DNA from: Welwitschia mirabilis
Lineage: Eukaryota; Gnetophyta; Gnetopsida; Welwitschiales
Length of the DNA: 64,000 nucleotides
Direction: 5' to 3'
Assembly (NCBI GenBank): GCA_051453625.1
Contig: JBOZIK010000001.1
Span: forward strand, 206,966,426-207,030,425
In this document: one piece after another, positions 22,107 through 33,032 of the stretch
Layout: each line of letters starts with the position of its first letter
Numbering within the stretch: position 1 is the stretch's first letter
Translations under genes and position numbers: made by a program
Notes under the pieces: generated by a model
Told to the model about the DNA's origin: nothing
What the model saw: only the letters and a program-made list of their open reading frames with translations
Databases searched by the model: none

Positions 22107-23459
22107 TGAGGATCATTGAACTCAAGGGGGAGAAGTGAATGATTTCTTAATAAAATAACAAAATTAAAATTACTAACTAAAAATTATACTCTTACTAGTT
22201 TACATGATTCACTAACTTAGGTACATTCACACCTAGAGGGTAGATGTTCTTCACACCTTTGGATAATTCACCTACAATTAAAATAATAGTTTTAAAATAC
22301 CACAAATGTTACAACCATATGAGATACTCCTTGTAAGGAAAAAATATCTTCCCTTTGGGATTAAAATGAATTAGTAACATAAAATGCCTACTAGCACTTG
22401 GCCAAGCTATTGCATGCATCCCCTTGCAAGGATTGCTTTACACTTTGGAATCCCTAAGTAAGGGACCTTAAAGAAAATGTCTATCAAAATACATAGAACT
22501 AACAATAATAATTTTATAAATTAAATAATTTTATAATGAAGTACTAGAAACATATAATAAAGGGAAATAAGCCTAAATGATGAAGTTAAATGATGTAGCT
22601 TATCCCTTCCTTCTAAAGTCATCTTCCAAAATAAATTAATCTCCAAGATGACTATAGTGGATCTATTGAAATCATAATGATTTAACTTAATATATTTAAT
22701 AACATTGTCAAAAACATTTTTAAAATGTATTCAATAGTTATTATTTAATTAGATTTGTGTCTTTTACATTAAGAAAATTTTTCTTTCATCTAATTATTAA
22801 AATAGATGTTAAATTTTATTTACATGATTTCAAATGATCATAAATGATTATATTTGATTGTGCAATGAATAACATCAAATTTTCATTATTCGTGTTAAAC
22901 ACATATTTAGAATCTAAATACATCTTTCAGTGGTAAACATCTTTTACCTAGATGATGTCTTTCATAAACCTTACATAGAGTTGATGAACTTCAAAATAGA
23001 TAATTTTTGACCTCCTGAAATCATGATTTTGGTGTGTAAAAATTATTAGAGGACCTACAAAATTAATTTTATAGCAAATGTCTTTGATTCTTAAAGATGT
23101 CTTATATCATTAGCTCTGCTAATTAATGAAGACATCTTTATACTATAAGATATGTTTTGTCCATGAGTTTACATTTATCCCAGACATTTGTAAAAGGGTA
23201 AAGACATATTTAGCATGTAAAGATATTTTTAAATCTATGAATACATATTTAATAAAATAAATTTATTTCATCTTTTTTTCAAATGACTTCTACCTTTAAA
23301 GATGCCTTTCATTCTTGGATATGTCTTTCTCTTTTAAGATGTCTTCAAACTTGAAGATGTCTTTAAAGAACCTTTTCTCAAATATCTAACTATTTATCCT
23401 ACACATAAGACATTATGTATTTAATAAGGAACACCATTAAAACTTATATTTTTCCAATA
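22107..23459 (-). mobile_element. 3' LTR of the minus-strand SIRE-like element
   Basis: About 1353 bp. It aligns with the 5' LTR at 30515-31875 through landmarks such as TTACACTTTGGAATCCCTAA and ACTAAAAATTATACTC. The outer boundary is set by the polypurine tract; the other end is set by the last shared bases (TGAGGATCATTGAACTC on the plus strand). Its promoter-side half holds decayed AAAGACGTCTTT-like motifs, e.g. near 22970, 23095, 23130 and 23330-23370. Confidence 0.85.
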
Positions 23460-23460
23460 A

Positions 23461-23473
23461 TCTCCCCCTTTTT
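23461..23473 (-). other. Polypurine tract of the SIRE-like element
   Basis: On the minus strand AAAAAGGGGGAGA directly precedes the LTR start (TATTGG, presumably from TGTTGG). The preceding CATCATC...AAAAAGGGGGAGATT string is characteristic of SIRE-type elements. Confidence 0.85.
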
Positions 23474-24099
23474 GATGATGTTCAAGACTCGATAAATCTT
23501 ATTATTATAATCTTTGATAACCATAATCAAGACTAGATGAAATCAAGCATTATTCATGTGTAACCCATAACTACTAAACTATGTAGCATCAAAAATATAA
23601 TATTTATTAATTAGATAATGAATTCATAAAATTTTAAGAGTTAAGAGCATATGAAATAGCTAGATTTATATATTGAAGTAAAAAGCATAAGCATACCATA
23701 TAATAACTAATGCCAACATATCAAAACAAGTGTGCTAGAGTATTAAAATACTAAACAATAAGCATAAATAAAAGAATATACTAAAGTAAATGTATGAAAA
23801 TGTATCATAATTTATCATGCAAGAATGATATCACTGACAAGGTAGCCAGTAAAAATCCTCATAGTTAAATCAACATTAGTCTTAAACAAGTGTCTAAAGA
23901 TAGATTTATCGTTATATACTCTCCCCATTTTTGAACATCATGCAAAGCTAATGACTAAGAGCTAAGTCACTATTGTAGTACTCCATGAAGCCTACAGCAT
24001 CATTGTTATCATCACTACCATGAGTGATAGATGAGGAATAGTATAACATGATGATGAGTTAGGAGGTGGAATATGTTATTTTCTTGATTGTTCCTATGT

Positions 24100-25818
24100 A
24101 GATTCATCATAAGCCTATGAAACTTGTCTTCTCATACATACATAGGTGTGAGGTTTAATTCTTATACCAAAGAGGCTAATAGTGGTTGCCTCTATAAATT
24201 CAAATCCAGATGGTGGATCATGGAGAGGTAGTAAAAGATGTGCTAGTAATGGAGCATGTAGCGGTGATGGTGGTGGTAGCTTCTATTAAGTAGAATGGCA
24301 AATTCAAGTTTCCTCCAAAGATAGTAAAAAATGAGTGGTTTATTCTCTAATTATTTTAACTTCACACTTATATGCTATAATGAACATTGTTCCTCTTAAG
24401 ACTCCCATTCAACCTATTTCTCCTCTTTACTATTTTCTGATTTATTTATTTTCTTAACTCTATTAGAATAATAATGTGTACTCAAAGGTAGTAATGTTGT
24501 CTTCATTTCTTCTATTTCACTATTGATCCATGTAGGGATCCCACCAACTCTCAACTAGATGTAAGAGCCTTACCTTGATCAACTGCAATATGTCCATCTA
24601 TGTACCCTTTCTTTAATAAAAATATTTTAACCAATCTTTCCCATCATCTTTATAATTAATCTAAGGCCCTTTTTTTTAATTGAAGATGATCCCTAATAAT
24701 TTATTGATTTGAAATTCTTAATTTATTTCTTAGAAGATCCTATTCTTGGGCCTTTTCCCATCTAAAGTAATGCTCTTTATTTATTAATAAAATCTAATAA
24801 AGATTTTTTTAAGCATGATCATATTTAGATGGAACATAGAGATATTAACATTGGTAATAAAAACACTGATCAAACATTGATTTCCCAAAGTCTAGCCTTT
24901 ATGAAATAAGGTAACAATGTCTTTATATAAGATATAACTAGATCAATCTTAAAATTAGTAAGTAGACAACAAATCATAGAGGTTTACATTGGATTACAAT
25001 ATCTATAGCTACCTCCCTAACTAAAATATTATAAAATATTATCAAATTTAATAGTGATGCATTTGAAATCACGTTCTTTTATTAAACATTCTCTTGGAAA
25101 ATATATCTAGTACCTCCAAAAATAATTAAGCTTGATTCATGACAAGTAATTTTGGTAGTTCTATGTTTAAAACTTTCTTTGAACAAATGCATAAACATTT
25201 AAGGCACATTGGTTGCATCAAATCCAAGTAGATTATTAATGGTACTAGGTGAAAGAGGAAAAGATGTACCTCTTACTTGAGTTTTGAAGTGGTCTATTAT
25301 ATTATTAGTCTCATGAATATTTGCATAGAATTCATGTAACATTTTATTAGGGAGAGTTTGATCCAAGTAAATGAATTTTTATCATCCTAAGCTAGTAAAA
25401 TAGAAAAGAATTTAATTTTTTTACTACATCTAGAATTCTAAGGTATATTATTCTATAATAGTATTATAAATTCATGCATTATATCATCTTTGGGAATATC
25501 TATGATAGAACTATGGGTTATACTTTAATGGATGTGCTTCTCTTATAACTTCTTTTTCTAGCCTTTTTTCTCATTGTATTACTTGAAATGAAGAATAAAT
25601 ATCAAATAAATTATGGAAAAATGTCAACAAATATCACCTGTTGAGTGTTTATTGACTATGCAAACTTTTTACCAAGACTTATACTTGATCCAAGACATTT
25701 ATCTAGTTAAATTTCTAAACAAGGGAGTACTTAAAACTCTTAAAATGGATACCTATTAAGAAGAGAGGTTGAAAAATTAGGATTAATGGACCCTTAGTCC
25801 TTTTTAACTGGGTTAAAC
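24100..25818 (-). pseudogene. Env-like / 'putative plant transposon protein' segment, decayed
   Basis: It lies after RNase H, where SIRE elements carry an extra open frame. Around 25330-25205 one minus-strand frame reads EFYANIHETNNI, then QVRGTSFPLSPSTINNLLGF. This matches the 'FYANL...VRG..V.FS...IN.LLG' core of the domain annotated in databases as a putative plant transposon protein and found in SIRE and Athila env-like ORFs. Towards the 3' end, FGIRIKPHTYV and an Asn/Ser-rich tail (near 24160-24020) fit the C-terminus. Function is unknown in the family; a retroviral envelope role is conjecture. Frames are broken many times. Confidence 0.5.
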
Positions 25819-25828
25819 NNNNNNNNNN
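25819..25828. other. Assembly gap (10 N)
   Basis: Ten N between the RNase H side and the env-like segment of the minus-strand SIRE-like element. Confidence 0.99.
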
Positions 25829-26219
25829 TTTTTATAATTTTTATTTGTAACTATAGAATAGTAAATATATCTCTATATTAAAAGACATCTATAATGTGCA
25901 ATAAATACATACTTAACTTAAGAATACATTTATCTATCAAAAACACATAAAACATAAGAAAATTATAGAGATGTTTAATGAAATGAAAGACATCTAAAAC
26001 AATAATTAAAGATGTATACCTATCTAGAAAATGTCTACCCTGAATTTAAATACATCTATCATAATTTTCCTTAAACTCTGTGGCCAAAATTAAATTTATC
26101 TTTGAAATGTGGAAATTCATCATGCAACTAATAAATCTTTAGTTACTATGTACAATTTTCATCTTAACTCCATAGTATTTACTAATATTAATGTTGTAGA
26201 GTTGAAAGTTAATAAGTTA

Positions 26220-27900
26220 TGTTAGATACTTATCTAATTGGGTATAATCCAATCCATATATTTTTGTAGAACTTGTAGAACCTTAGCTTAATAAACACAT
26301 CTACAAGATGATTTTTTATCCCTATGTATACTAAAGTATTGTTCCCCTTTAATCATGTTCACATAGTATGTGATGTTTGATCTTTATGTGCTCTTTTTTT
26401 AAAGTGTTAAATGGGATTCTTAGAGATTTTGATTGTTCTTTTGTTATTATGATAAATGGTTTGATCTTTACAATAAATCTAAAATCTCCTAAGTCTACTT
26501 CATTAAGAACATTTATGCATATCATTTACTAGCAGCAATGTATTCAGCTTCTATGGTTAAGAGAGAGTTTGAGTTTTGTTTTTTTACTACTCCATAAAAG
26601 TAGGCATCATTCTAATAGATGTTATCATACACTAATACTTTCTTTATCATCTTTGCAACCTACTCAACCTACATCATAATACCTAATTAGATTAAAGTAG
26701 GAGTTCTTTGAATACCAAAGGCCTTAATTAGGAGTACTTTTAAATAATGAAAAATTCTTTTAACAGCTCTAAGGTGATCTTCTCTAGAGTTACTTTAATA
26801 GCTAGCACAGATACCTACACTCAATAAAATATCAAGTCTAATAGAAATAAGGTAAAGTAAACTACCAATCATAGCTCTATATAGTTTTTTATCAATCTTT
26901 TTTTGCAGTTCATTCTTGTCCAACTTGGTGCTTGGGTTTATGAAAATATCCTTGGCTTTATAATCCTATAAGTCATACTTTACTAATATATTTTTAATAT
27001 ATTTTTTTTGAAAAATAAGCGTATCTTCTTTGTATTTTACTACTTAAAATCTTAACAAGTTGTTCACCTCTTTAATGACCTTATTTCAAATTCATCCTAC
27101 ATTATCTTTACAAACTTCTTACACGATAACTCACTAAAGGCATCAAAGATAACATCATCAAGGTAAATTTGTACTATTATAAAGTTATTACCATTAATTT
27201 TAATAAATAATCTAACATTATATGTATCTCTTTTAAAACTGTTTTTAATTAAATGCCTTGATAGCCATTTGCTCCAAGCTCTTGGAGCTTGATTAAGTTC
27301 ATAGAAAGTCTTTTTCAACCTGTAAACATGGTTATGATTATGAGAGTTAATAAAACATTAAAATTAATCAACATATATATCTTCTAGAAGTACTTCCTTT
27401 AAATAACCACTCTAGAGATTTATTTGATAAATGTTAAAGACTTTGAAGGAAGAAAATGCAAGTAGCACTTTGATTGATTCCATGCGTAGTTTTGGGGAAA
27501 AGGTTTTTTCAAAATCAATCCCTTCTTGTTGGGTGTAACCTTTGATAACTACTCTTTCTTTCTTCCTAATTACTTTCCCATTTTCATGTGTATTATTCCT
27601 AAAAACTCATTTTATGCATATTACTAGTTTGTCTTGTGGCCTTGGAACTAACTCCAAACTTTACATCTTTTAAATTGGCTTAACTTTTCTTACATGAATA
27701 GCATCCAATTTTCATCGATTTCTTCTTTATTGAAGTCCTTAGGCTCCACTTGTAAGAAGTATGCTACATATCCATAAAATTCTTGAGTCATTCTTATTCT
27801 TTACATTTCACCATATGAGTTTTCTATGATGTTTCTTATTGAATGGATCCTTTTAAATTTCATTATCTTTGAGGAGGTATTCTTTTGAGATTCTTCTTCA
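26220..27900 (-). pseudogene. SIRE-like reverse transcriptase and RNase H
   Basis: The clearest frame is 27318-27097 on the minus strand (73 codons, open from TTG). It reads TFYELNQAPRAWSKWLSRHL, then LFIKINGNNF and IVQIYLDDVIF. This is the 'LYGLKQAPRAWY' to 'YVDDIIF' part of copia RT, with both catalytic aspartates kept. Upstream, DENWML and FQG-like blocks start the domain. Downstream, YRAMIGSLLYL (about 26880), RAVKRIFHYLK, NSNSLLTIEAEYIAAS (about 26540) and QRSNITYYVNMIKG-like blocks give the connection and RNase H domains. Stops such as TAG/TAA interrupt it outside the RT core. Confidence 0.85.
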
Positions 27901-27939
27901 ACATTAAGTTGTACTAGTGGGTTGCTAGTTGATTATTCA

Positions 27940-28830
27940 ATTTGCATAGGTACATAATCATCTTACACATAAATAAATGATAAACTAGTATCATCAATTT
28001 TAACATTTATGGTTTCCTCTACTATTTGTATAAATTTGTTAAACACTTGATAATCTTTACTAACCATTAAATATCCTAAAAATATACCTTTTATTAACAT
28101 TTAAATCAAACTTTTAAAGTTTATTTTTTCATTAAAGATAAAGATTTTGATTAAAAGACATAAAAGTGACTCACAGAAGGAATAATAATATTAAGATGTA
28201 ATAAATCTAAAGGTTACTTTATAATAATAGAGTTTCTCTTATCAAATCTTACCCTTGTTTCATTTTCCTTTTTGCAGTATTCACAAACTTGATCATTAAA
28301 GTTTTATAATTTTAGTAGCCCTCTTATCATTTATTTTGGATATAAAGTCTTCGGAAGGTCCTTATTGACATGTTCGACCTTTTTGTAACACATTATCACA
28401 TCACTTATAGTACTTAACAAGCACTTGCTTCCTTTGTTAGAAATATCTTGTAATGTGGTAACATAAACATTTGATTTTTTAAGACTAGCAAATAAGACTT
28501 TATTTGTGTTTTTTTCCTTAATTGTATAGGAATGTTTAGTAAATGTAGCATCAAAATTAGCATTAAATAATTGACTTATAATAATTAAATTTATTGTAGA
28601 CCTTTAACATAAAATACATCTTTGACATTTAGAAGGTTACCTTCTCCTATAGAGTTAATACATTTTATTAGAAATTTTGTATTATTGTTACATGTGATTA
28701 CATTTTTTTATAGATTAATCAAAGTAATAAAACTGGATTTACTACCTCTTATATTCCTTTAACAGCTATGATCCACATCCTATGCATGTCTCTTTATAGC
28801 TCATACTATAATTCATGCTAGAAGCACTTA
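27940..28830 (-). pseudogene. SIRE-like protease and integrase, with integrase core deleted
   Basis: Minus-strand order: protease end (KSSFITLINL, VITCNNN, GEGNLLNVKDVFYVKGLQ near 28760-28600), then the HHCC finger end NDQVCEYCKKENETRVRF (about 28300), then PLDLLHLNIIIPS. The last fits 'PLELLHLDLFGPS', so the first catalytic Asp of the DDE triad is Asn (codon at 28192-28190). The sequence then jumps within ~20 codons to SLMKK..LKV and IFLGYLMVSKDYQVFNKF, the post-core 'CFILN...GIFLGYS..SKAYRVFN' block. About 100 codons or more of the catalytic core are therefore missing. Confidence 0.75.
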
Positions 28831-29089
28831 TCTAGGTTGAGGAATCCACATCTTCTTGAATTTTTTATACATAGAATTTTGTAACCAACTCTTTAGCATT
28901 TTGAAATAATTATCATAATATCTTCTATTAAATTTAAATGGCCAATTAAATTGATGGTGATCATGATTACAGAATTAGTATCAAGTAATGTTGTTTGCAA
29001 ATGTTAAATGCTCATACCTTGGTATATAATTCCAATTACTAAATAGATTAGTTGATATTCTAGAAAAAGGCTTATTACATCCTAGACCA

Positions 29090-30451
29090 CTTATATCAAT
29101 GGTGCTTCTACATCTTTCAATCATCATACTTAAAGTTTCTTTTTCTTGTGTGAATTTTTTATTAATCTTTTTTAATTCTATAAGTTCTTATCTTGCATTC
29201 TTTAATTTACATGTTAGTTTGCTAATATCAATCTTGAGAGCTGAGTTTTCATTTTTAAATTTTTTTTATAATTATTTTCTTATTTAAAGTTTATGATTGT
29301 GAAGATCCTTTTTTGTTTCAATACACAATTTTTGTAACTTAATAAACTATTCAAATATCAAATCTTATCTATCTTAGAGTGATATACTTGTCTCATCTTG
29401 TTTTATTCTTCACAATGATATATGTTTTCTTCACTTCTACTTTTAATATGAAATGGATATGATCTCTCATCATCTTAGAGGTATCTACTTCTGTGGCATC
29501 ATCATCATCCTAATTAGTTAAGAATAACTTTTTTCCCCTTAAATTCTTGCTTTTGGACTTTTCTCTGTAAGTGGTTAGAGATGAAACATTTTGAGGCTAC
29601 ATGTCCTTGTCCTCTACATATCTAATATTCTAATTTAAAAATACCATTTTTAAATGAAAAGTTAAATGAAGACTTACCTTTAAACTTACCTTTTATCTGA
29701 GGTTTGATTATCTTATTATTATCCTCTCATCTTCTATTTCTTTAAGAAAGTATCCTTCTGACCACTTAGTGATTAGAGCCAATTACTTATCTACATCATT
29801 TTCTATATCATCCTTATCTAATAGTTATTTATCCTTTTCTTTCACTACTTTTCTTGAGCTTTCATTAGTATTTAGGGCTATTGATTTTTCTTTTATAACA
29901 TCATCTTAGATAAGGTTCATTTCATATGCTATTAAGGCATCTTGTAATTCTTCAAAACTTATTGTGTTGAAGTCTCTTAATACATTTATTACTATTATCT
30001 TTAGTTTGTATTCTAATGTGTGGATCTGATAACTTTTCAGATGATTTTAGGTTCTAAAATATCTTCATCAATCCCCAAAATGGCATTACTACATTAATAA
30101 TCCTAGTAAAGTATTCGAGAATTATCTCTCCATCTTTCATCTTTATGTTATCAAACTAATTTTTTCATGCTAATAGCTTAGATTTATTAACATTATTTTA
30201 AGGTAAGAATAGAGTATATTACATCTTGAATAACACATGTGAACTACTTTATCATCATCGTTTCATTACTTTCTAGACTTGATTTCAGTGATGCTATTTT
30301 TAGCTAAGTCTTTGACAGACTCTAAGGGTTCTTTATATTTTTCTTCAATGGTTTACTAAGCCTAAAACTCAAAAGATTATAAGTATATCCACATATTTAT
30401 CTTTTGATAGGCATAGTTTATATCACTAAAGAGTGAAGGAATGGATGGCAT
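29090..30451 (-). pseudogene. SIRE-like gag
   Basis: On the minus strand an ATG at 30451 begins MPSIPSLFSDINYAYQKINM, matching the N-terminus of the + strand gag at 58909 ('ASVPSIKAPLFDGINYAY'). Near 29620-29580 the frame reads CRGQGHVASKC, the second half of a CX2CX4HX4C zinc knuckle, preceded by a basic KGKFKGKS stretch. An acidic segment (DEDDDA, about 29510) and then a coiled-coil-like Lys/Glu/Leu-rich part (ALKIDISKLTCKLKNARYEL) follow, as in SIRE Gag. It would package the element RNA. Several stops and frameshifts disable it. A plus-strand frame at 29099-29287 is only its shadow. Confidence 0.75.
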
Positions 30452-30500
30452 CCCTTCTATTATTTCACTTAAGGATTTTACTCCTTTTCTATAAGTACTT

Positions 30501-30512
30501 GCTCTAATACCA
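30501..30512 (-). other. Primer-binding site (initiator tRNA-Met), SIRE-like minus element
   Basis: On the minus strand TGGTATTAGAGC, one transition from TGGTATCAGAGC, two bases after the LTR end. Confidence 0.9.
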
Positions 30513-30514
30513 CT

Positions 30515-31875
30515 TGAAAATCATTACACTCAAGGAGAAGGGATGAATGAATTCTTACTAAAATAATCAAATCAAAATTACTAACTAAAAATTATACTCT
30601 TACTAGTTTATGTAGTTTTTGAACTTGGGGATGTTTACACTCAAAGGACAACTCTTCTTTACACCTCTAAATAAATAGGGGTTTTGGATACCATCAACCT
30701 TATAACCATATGTAATGCTTATCATAAGACTGTAATATCTTCCTCTCAAGGACTATAATGAGTTAGCAATATAAAGTACATGCTTGCACTTAGCTAAGTT
30801 ACTGGCATGCACACCCTTGCAATGGTTTATTTACACTTTGGAATCCCTAAGAAAGTGACCCTAAAGAAAATGTCTTTCTAAATAAATAGAGCTGATGACA
30901 ATGATTTTATAAATCAAATAAATCCATGATAAAGTATTAAAATTAGGGAAGAAAGGAGAACAAGACTTAATGATGAAGTTGAGAGATATATCTTATCCCT
31001 TTCTTCTAAAGTCCTCTTTCAAATAAACCAATCTCCAAGGTTCCTATAGTGGAGTTTGTTTAAATCATAATTATTGAACTATGTCTATTTAGGAATAGTG
31101 AGAGTAGCCTTTCTAAGATGTATTTAGTAGTATTTTTTCAATTATATTTGTGCCCTTTATATCAAAAAAATTTTTTCATCTTCTAACTATTGAAATAGAC
31201 ATTGGATTTTATTTTCATGAGTCTAAATGGTCATAAATAGTTATATTTTATTATGTAGTTACTAACTTATAATTTTTTTAATTCTCGTTAAAGACTTCTT
31301 TAGAATCTAAAGATGTCTTTCAATGGTAGATGTCTTTCACTTAGAAGATTCCTTTGGTAAACTTCACACTGAGTTGTTAAACTTTAAACTAGATAATTTC
31401 TAACCTCTTGGCATCATGATTCTAATGTGACAAATTTGTTAAATGGCATATAAAGTTAATTTTATAATAGAGGTCTTTGATTCTTAAATATGTCTTCTAC
31501 CATTGACTTTGCTAGTCAATAAAGACATCTTTAGATTTCAAGGTATCTTTTATCAATGACATTACATTTAGTTTAGACATATTTTAGTGCATGAATACAT
31601 ATTTTTCATCCAAAGATGTCTTTGAATCTATGAATTTATCTTTGGATATGTGAAGATATCTTTGACAAAAGATATGTCTTCATTATTTTTGTAGATGACT
31701 TCTACCTTTGAAGATGTCTTTCATACTTGGAGATATCTTTTTCTCTTAAAATGTCTTCCAACTTGAAGATGTCTTTTAAGCACCTTTTTTAAAAGATTTA
31801 ACTACCTATCCTATATACAAGATGTCTTTTAACTTGATATTTTAGTAACATAAAAGATAGTACATTTTGTATCTC
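30515..31875 (-). mobile_element. 5' LTR of the minus-strand SIRE-like element
   Basis: About 1.36 kb. The inner end is fixed by the primer site. The outer end is approximate, because the last ~50 bp align poorly with the 3' LTR, but the resulting length agrees with 1353 and 1365 bp for the other two complete LTRs of this family. Confidence 0.8.
31300..31830 (-). promoter_or_regulatory. Array of decayed AAAGACGTCTTT-like palindromes in LTR promoter region
   Basis: At least ten sites of the form AAAGAYRTCTTT (AAAGATGTCTTT, AAAGACATCTTT, GGAGATATCTTT and close relatives) occur in about 530 bp, for example near 31310, 31332, 31522, 31610, 31700 and 31725. The set fits an ancestral palindrome with a central ACGT that decayed by CpG deamination on one strand or the other. 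ACGT cores are bound by plant bZIP factors, so I infer LTR enhancer repeats. Confidence 0.6.
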
Positions 31876-31879
31876 TTAA

Positions 31880-32730
31880 CTAAATCTGTTTTTTAATAAT
31901 AAAATAAACTACTAATCTTTATTTATTTAACAAATTAGTTAATTAATATAAATAAAGAACCATAGCTATTTAAAACCTCTTCTTACAAATTTATGTCTTT
32001 TTTAACAATTTAGAAACTATATTATGCCACATCAAATATGGAAAATCTAATTGTAATTTATTCATTTCTAATTTCTTCATTTTTAGTTTATTCAAAAATT
32101 GATATAATATAAAGAATGATTAATTTTGATTATAATTTTTATACTTTCCTATTTTCATTTTATGAATTGTTAATTTTTTTACTATATTTTACTATAGCAT
32201 AAACTCCCATTAAATGATGCTCTCTTGATCTATCAAACTACTTGTAAAACCTCCATCAAAATGTCATTGCATAGACTTATATTTGATAAATCTTATTATC
32301 TTTTCTTGGATATTAATAATAAGGATTTATATCCCAAAAACCATTTAAATTGAAACTTGAATAAATCCTTAGAATTTAAAAAGCTGGATCTTAATGTACT
32401 TGATAAAATTAGAAATGAATTCTATAAGAACTAAAAATTTTAAAAACAAATAATGCATGCCTATTATGATAATCACATACTGTGGTAATACTATAAAGTT
32501 ACTAACCTAGTACGACTATATAACTTAAGACTTTAGATAAATTTCTTAGTAAAATTGTATCTAAGTGAATTGAAAATTTTAAAGTTTTAGAAGTATTTCT
32601 TAATGGTTATTTTAAGATTACAAGGCTTAAGAAAAATCATTCTTTTAAATTCAACGGATAAATAGTTAAACATTTTCATGAAAATATATCCTTAGAACAT
32701 TACTTTGATTCTATTTTCTTAACCTAAAAT
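31880..32730 (+). pseudogene. Athila/Tat-type gypsy integrase C-terminus
   Basis: From 32198 the frame reads HKLPLNDALLIYQTTCKTSI and then KMSLHRLIFDKSYYLFLDI. This fits the '[32 protein letters not shown]' hallmark near the end of Athila/Tat integrase. It continues with NLNKSLEFKKLDLNVLDKIR and NEFYKN. In another frame from 32593, VFLNGYFKIT and HSFKFNG fit the terminal 'VFPYG.VEI...GTFKVNGQRLK' block. Upstream bases to 31880 should be the catalytic core but show no clear motif. Frameshifts and stops abound. Confidence 0.75.
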
Positions 32731-33032
32731 TATATGTCATAATTTTTTTAAAAAAATATAATATGTTAAAGAAGTTTAAAATAGATGTTACTTAAAAGAT
32801 AAACTTTAAAGACATTAGGTTCTAGAGTTTATTCTTAGCTAAAGTCTATAATTATAGTAAGTATGTAAATAACTTAGCTCACCATATAAGAGTTCAATCT
32901 TTTATGTACCTTTTTCTACTTGTTTGAGTAGGGACTAATTTAGTAAGGGAATTATTAAGCAAATATTTTAGCTTTTCATTTACATCTCATACTTTTATAA
33001 TAATTGATATTCTATATAGGCCTTGAACTAAT
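32731..33032. other. Spacer between gypsy pol remnant and LARD-like element
   Basis: No polypurine tract precedes the LTR at 33033, so that LTR is probably not the natural 3' LTR of the pol remnant just upstream. Confidence 0.4.

Larger units (their letters stand above)
22107..31875 (-). mobile_element. SIRE/Maximus-like copia element, near full length, minus strand
   Basis: The element is bounded by two homologous LTRs (30515-31875 as 5' and 22107-23459 as 3' in its own direction). A primer-binding site at 30501-30512 and a polypurine tract at 23461-23473 sit just inside them. Gag, protease, integrase, reverse transcriptase, RNase H and an extra env-like segment follow in order. The long spacer after RNase H and the ending AAAAAGGGGGAGATTATTGG are typical of SIRE elements. 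At ~9.8 kb the length fits the lineage, allowing for a deletion in integrase. Many stops and frameshifts show it is old and dead. Confidence 0.85.

Noticed and set aside
29099-29287. Plus-strand 62-codon frame
   Set aside because: It is antisense to the coiled-coil part of the minus-strand SIRE-like gag.
31300-31830. CRISPR-like array because of the regularly recurring AAAGATGTCTTT words
   Set aside because: The words are short, irregularly spaced and degenerate, lie in an LTR, and the genome is a plant nuclear one.
22107-31875. Fungal-type RIP as the cause of C-to-T decay
   Set aside because: The elements are plant families, and changes occur in several contexts. Methylation-linked deamination in heterochromatin explains it without invoking a fungal host.
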